A DNA stretch of 6,685 nucleotides from Candidatus Poseidoniaceae archaeon (GTDB lineage Archaea > Thermoplasmatota > Poseidoniia > Poseidoniales > Poseidoniaceae), in assembly GCA_013330015.1 (NCBI GenBank), contig DUJC01000111.1, positions 1 through 6,685 of the forward strand. Direction: 5' to 3'. Below the pieces are notes generated by a model that searched no databases, was not told where the DNA came from, and worked only from the letters and a program-made list of their open reading frames with translations. Position 1 is the first letter of the stretch. Each line of letters starts with the position of its first letter. The position numbers were made by a program, and so were the translations under genes. Positions 6,557-6,685 of the stretch are shown one piece after another.

Positions 6557-6685
6557 CTAATTTTGGCCAAAATCGTCCAAAGTTGGTGCTGATAGAGGTC
6601 TGTCAGTTGATTCAACGGTCTGCTGTTGGTTTGCATCCATGACCCATTTCTGCTCATCAATGTCGTTTGAATTTCGTCTCTGAAC
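6557..6685 (-). CDS. C-terminal fragment of an unidentified gene entering from the right edge
   Basis: An open frame runs from the edge for 42 codons to a TAG at 6557-6559, 42 bp before the lipoprotein start on the same strand. The product is polar, with Gln/Asn/Asp-rich stretches, and ends in APTLDDFGQN, which looks like a disordered tail of a real protein. A second minus-strand frame is also open here, so the choice rests on composition and is weak. I do not recognise a family. If real, the lipoprotein gene would be the second gene of a unit, or its promoter would overlap this tail. Confidence 0.35.
   Translation of the reverse strand, partial: VQRRNSNDIDEQKWVMDANQQQTVESTDRPLSAPTLDDFGQN

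Overview
The window is most consistent with an archaeon, probably a marine planktonic euryarchaeon of the Marine Group II (Poseidoniales) kind. The evidence is an archaeal/eukaryotic-type phenylalanyl-tRNA synthetase alpha chain of 495 codons with an N-terminal winged-helix region, a strong TATA element at the expected distance from gene starts, few Shine-Dalgarno sites, and a lipobox-bearing secreted beta-propeller protein. The lineage is inferred from gene content and was not tested by a search.

Left block (1-3750, all on the minus strand): reading leftward in the direction of transcription, the genes are an MscS-family mechanosensitive channel, pheS, a soluble YbjQ/UPF0145 protein, and a second YbjQ-like protein carried on an N-terminal membrane helix. 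The gaps are 57, 42 and 9 bp, so the block could be one transcription unit. The two YbjQ genes are almost certainly co-transcribed.

Centre (about 3736-3885): a divergent intergenic region with one A/T-rich core at 3766-3776. It reads as a TATA box in both directions and probably serves both mscS (leftward) and a fatty acyl desaturase (rightward). The presumed desaturase leader is about 90 nt long and contains a perfect 7-bp inverted repeat with a 4-nt loop.

Right block (3886-6685): a membrane fatty-acid desaturase with all the classical histidine boxes and an unusual basic helical tail (plus strand). It is followed after only 1 bp by a convergent gene for a predicted lipoprotein with five Asp-box (BNR) repeats (minus strand). 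The C-terminus of another, unidentified minus-strand gene probably runs in from the right edge.

A possible link is that mscS and the desaturase both act at the membrane and appear to share a promoter core, so membrane tension sensing and acyl-chain unsaturation may be co-controlled. This is inference. I see no CRISPR array, mobile element, rRNA or tRNA gene. There is no clear new defence or multi-gene novel system. The most unusual items are the desaturase with its tail and leader, and the tandem soluble/membrane-anchored YbjQ pair.
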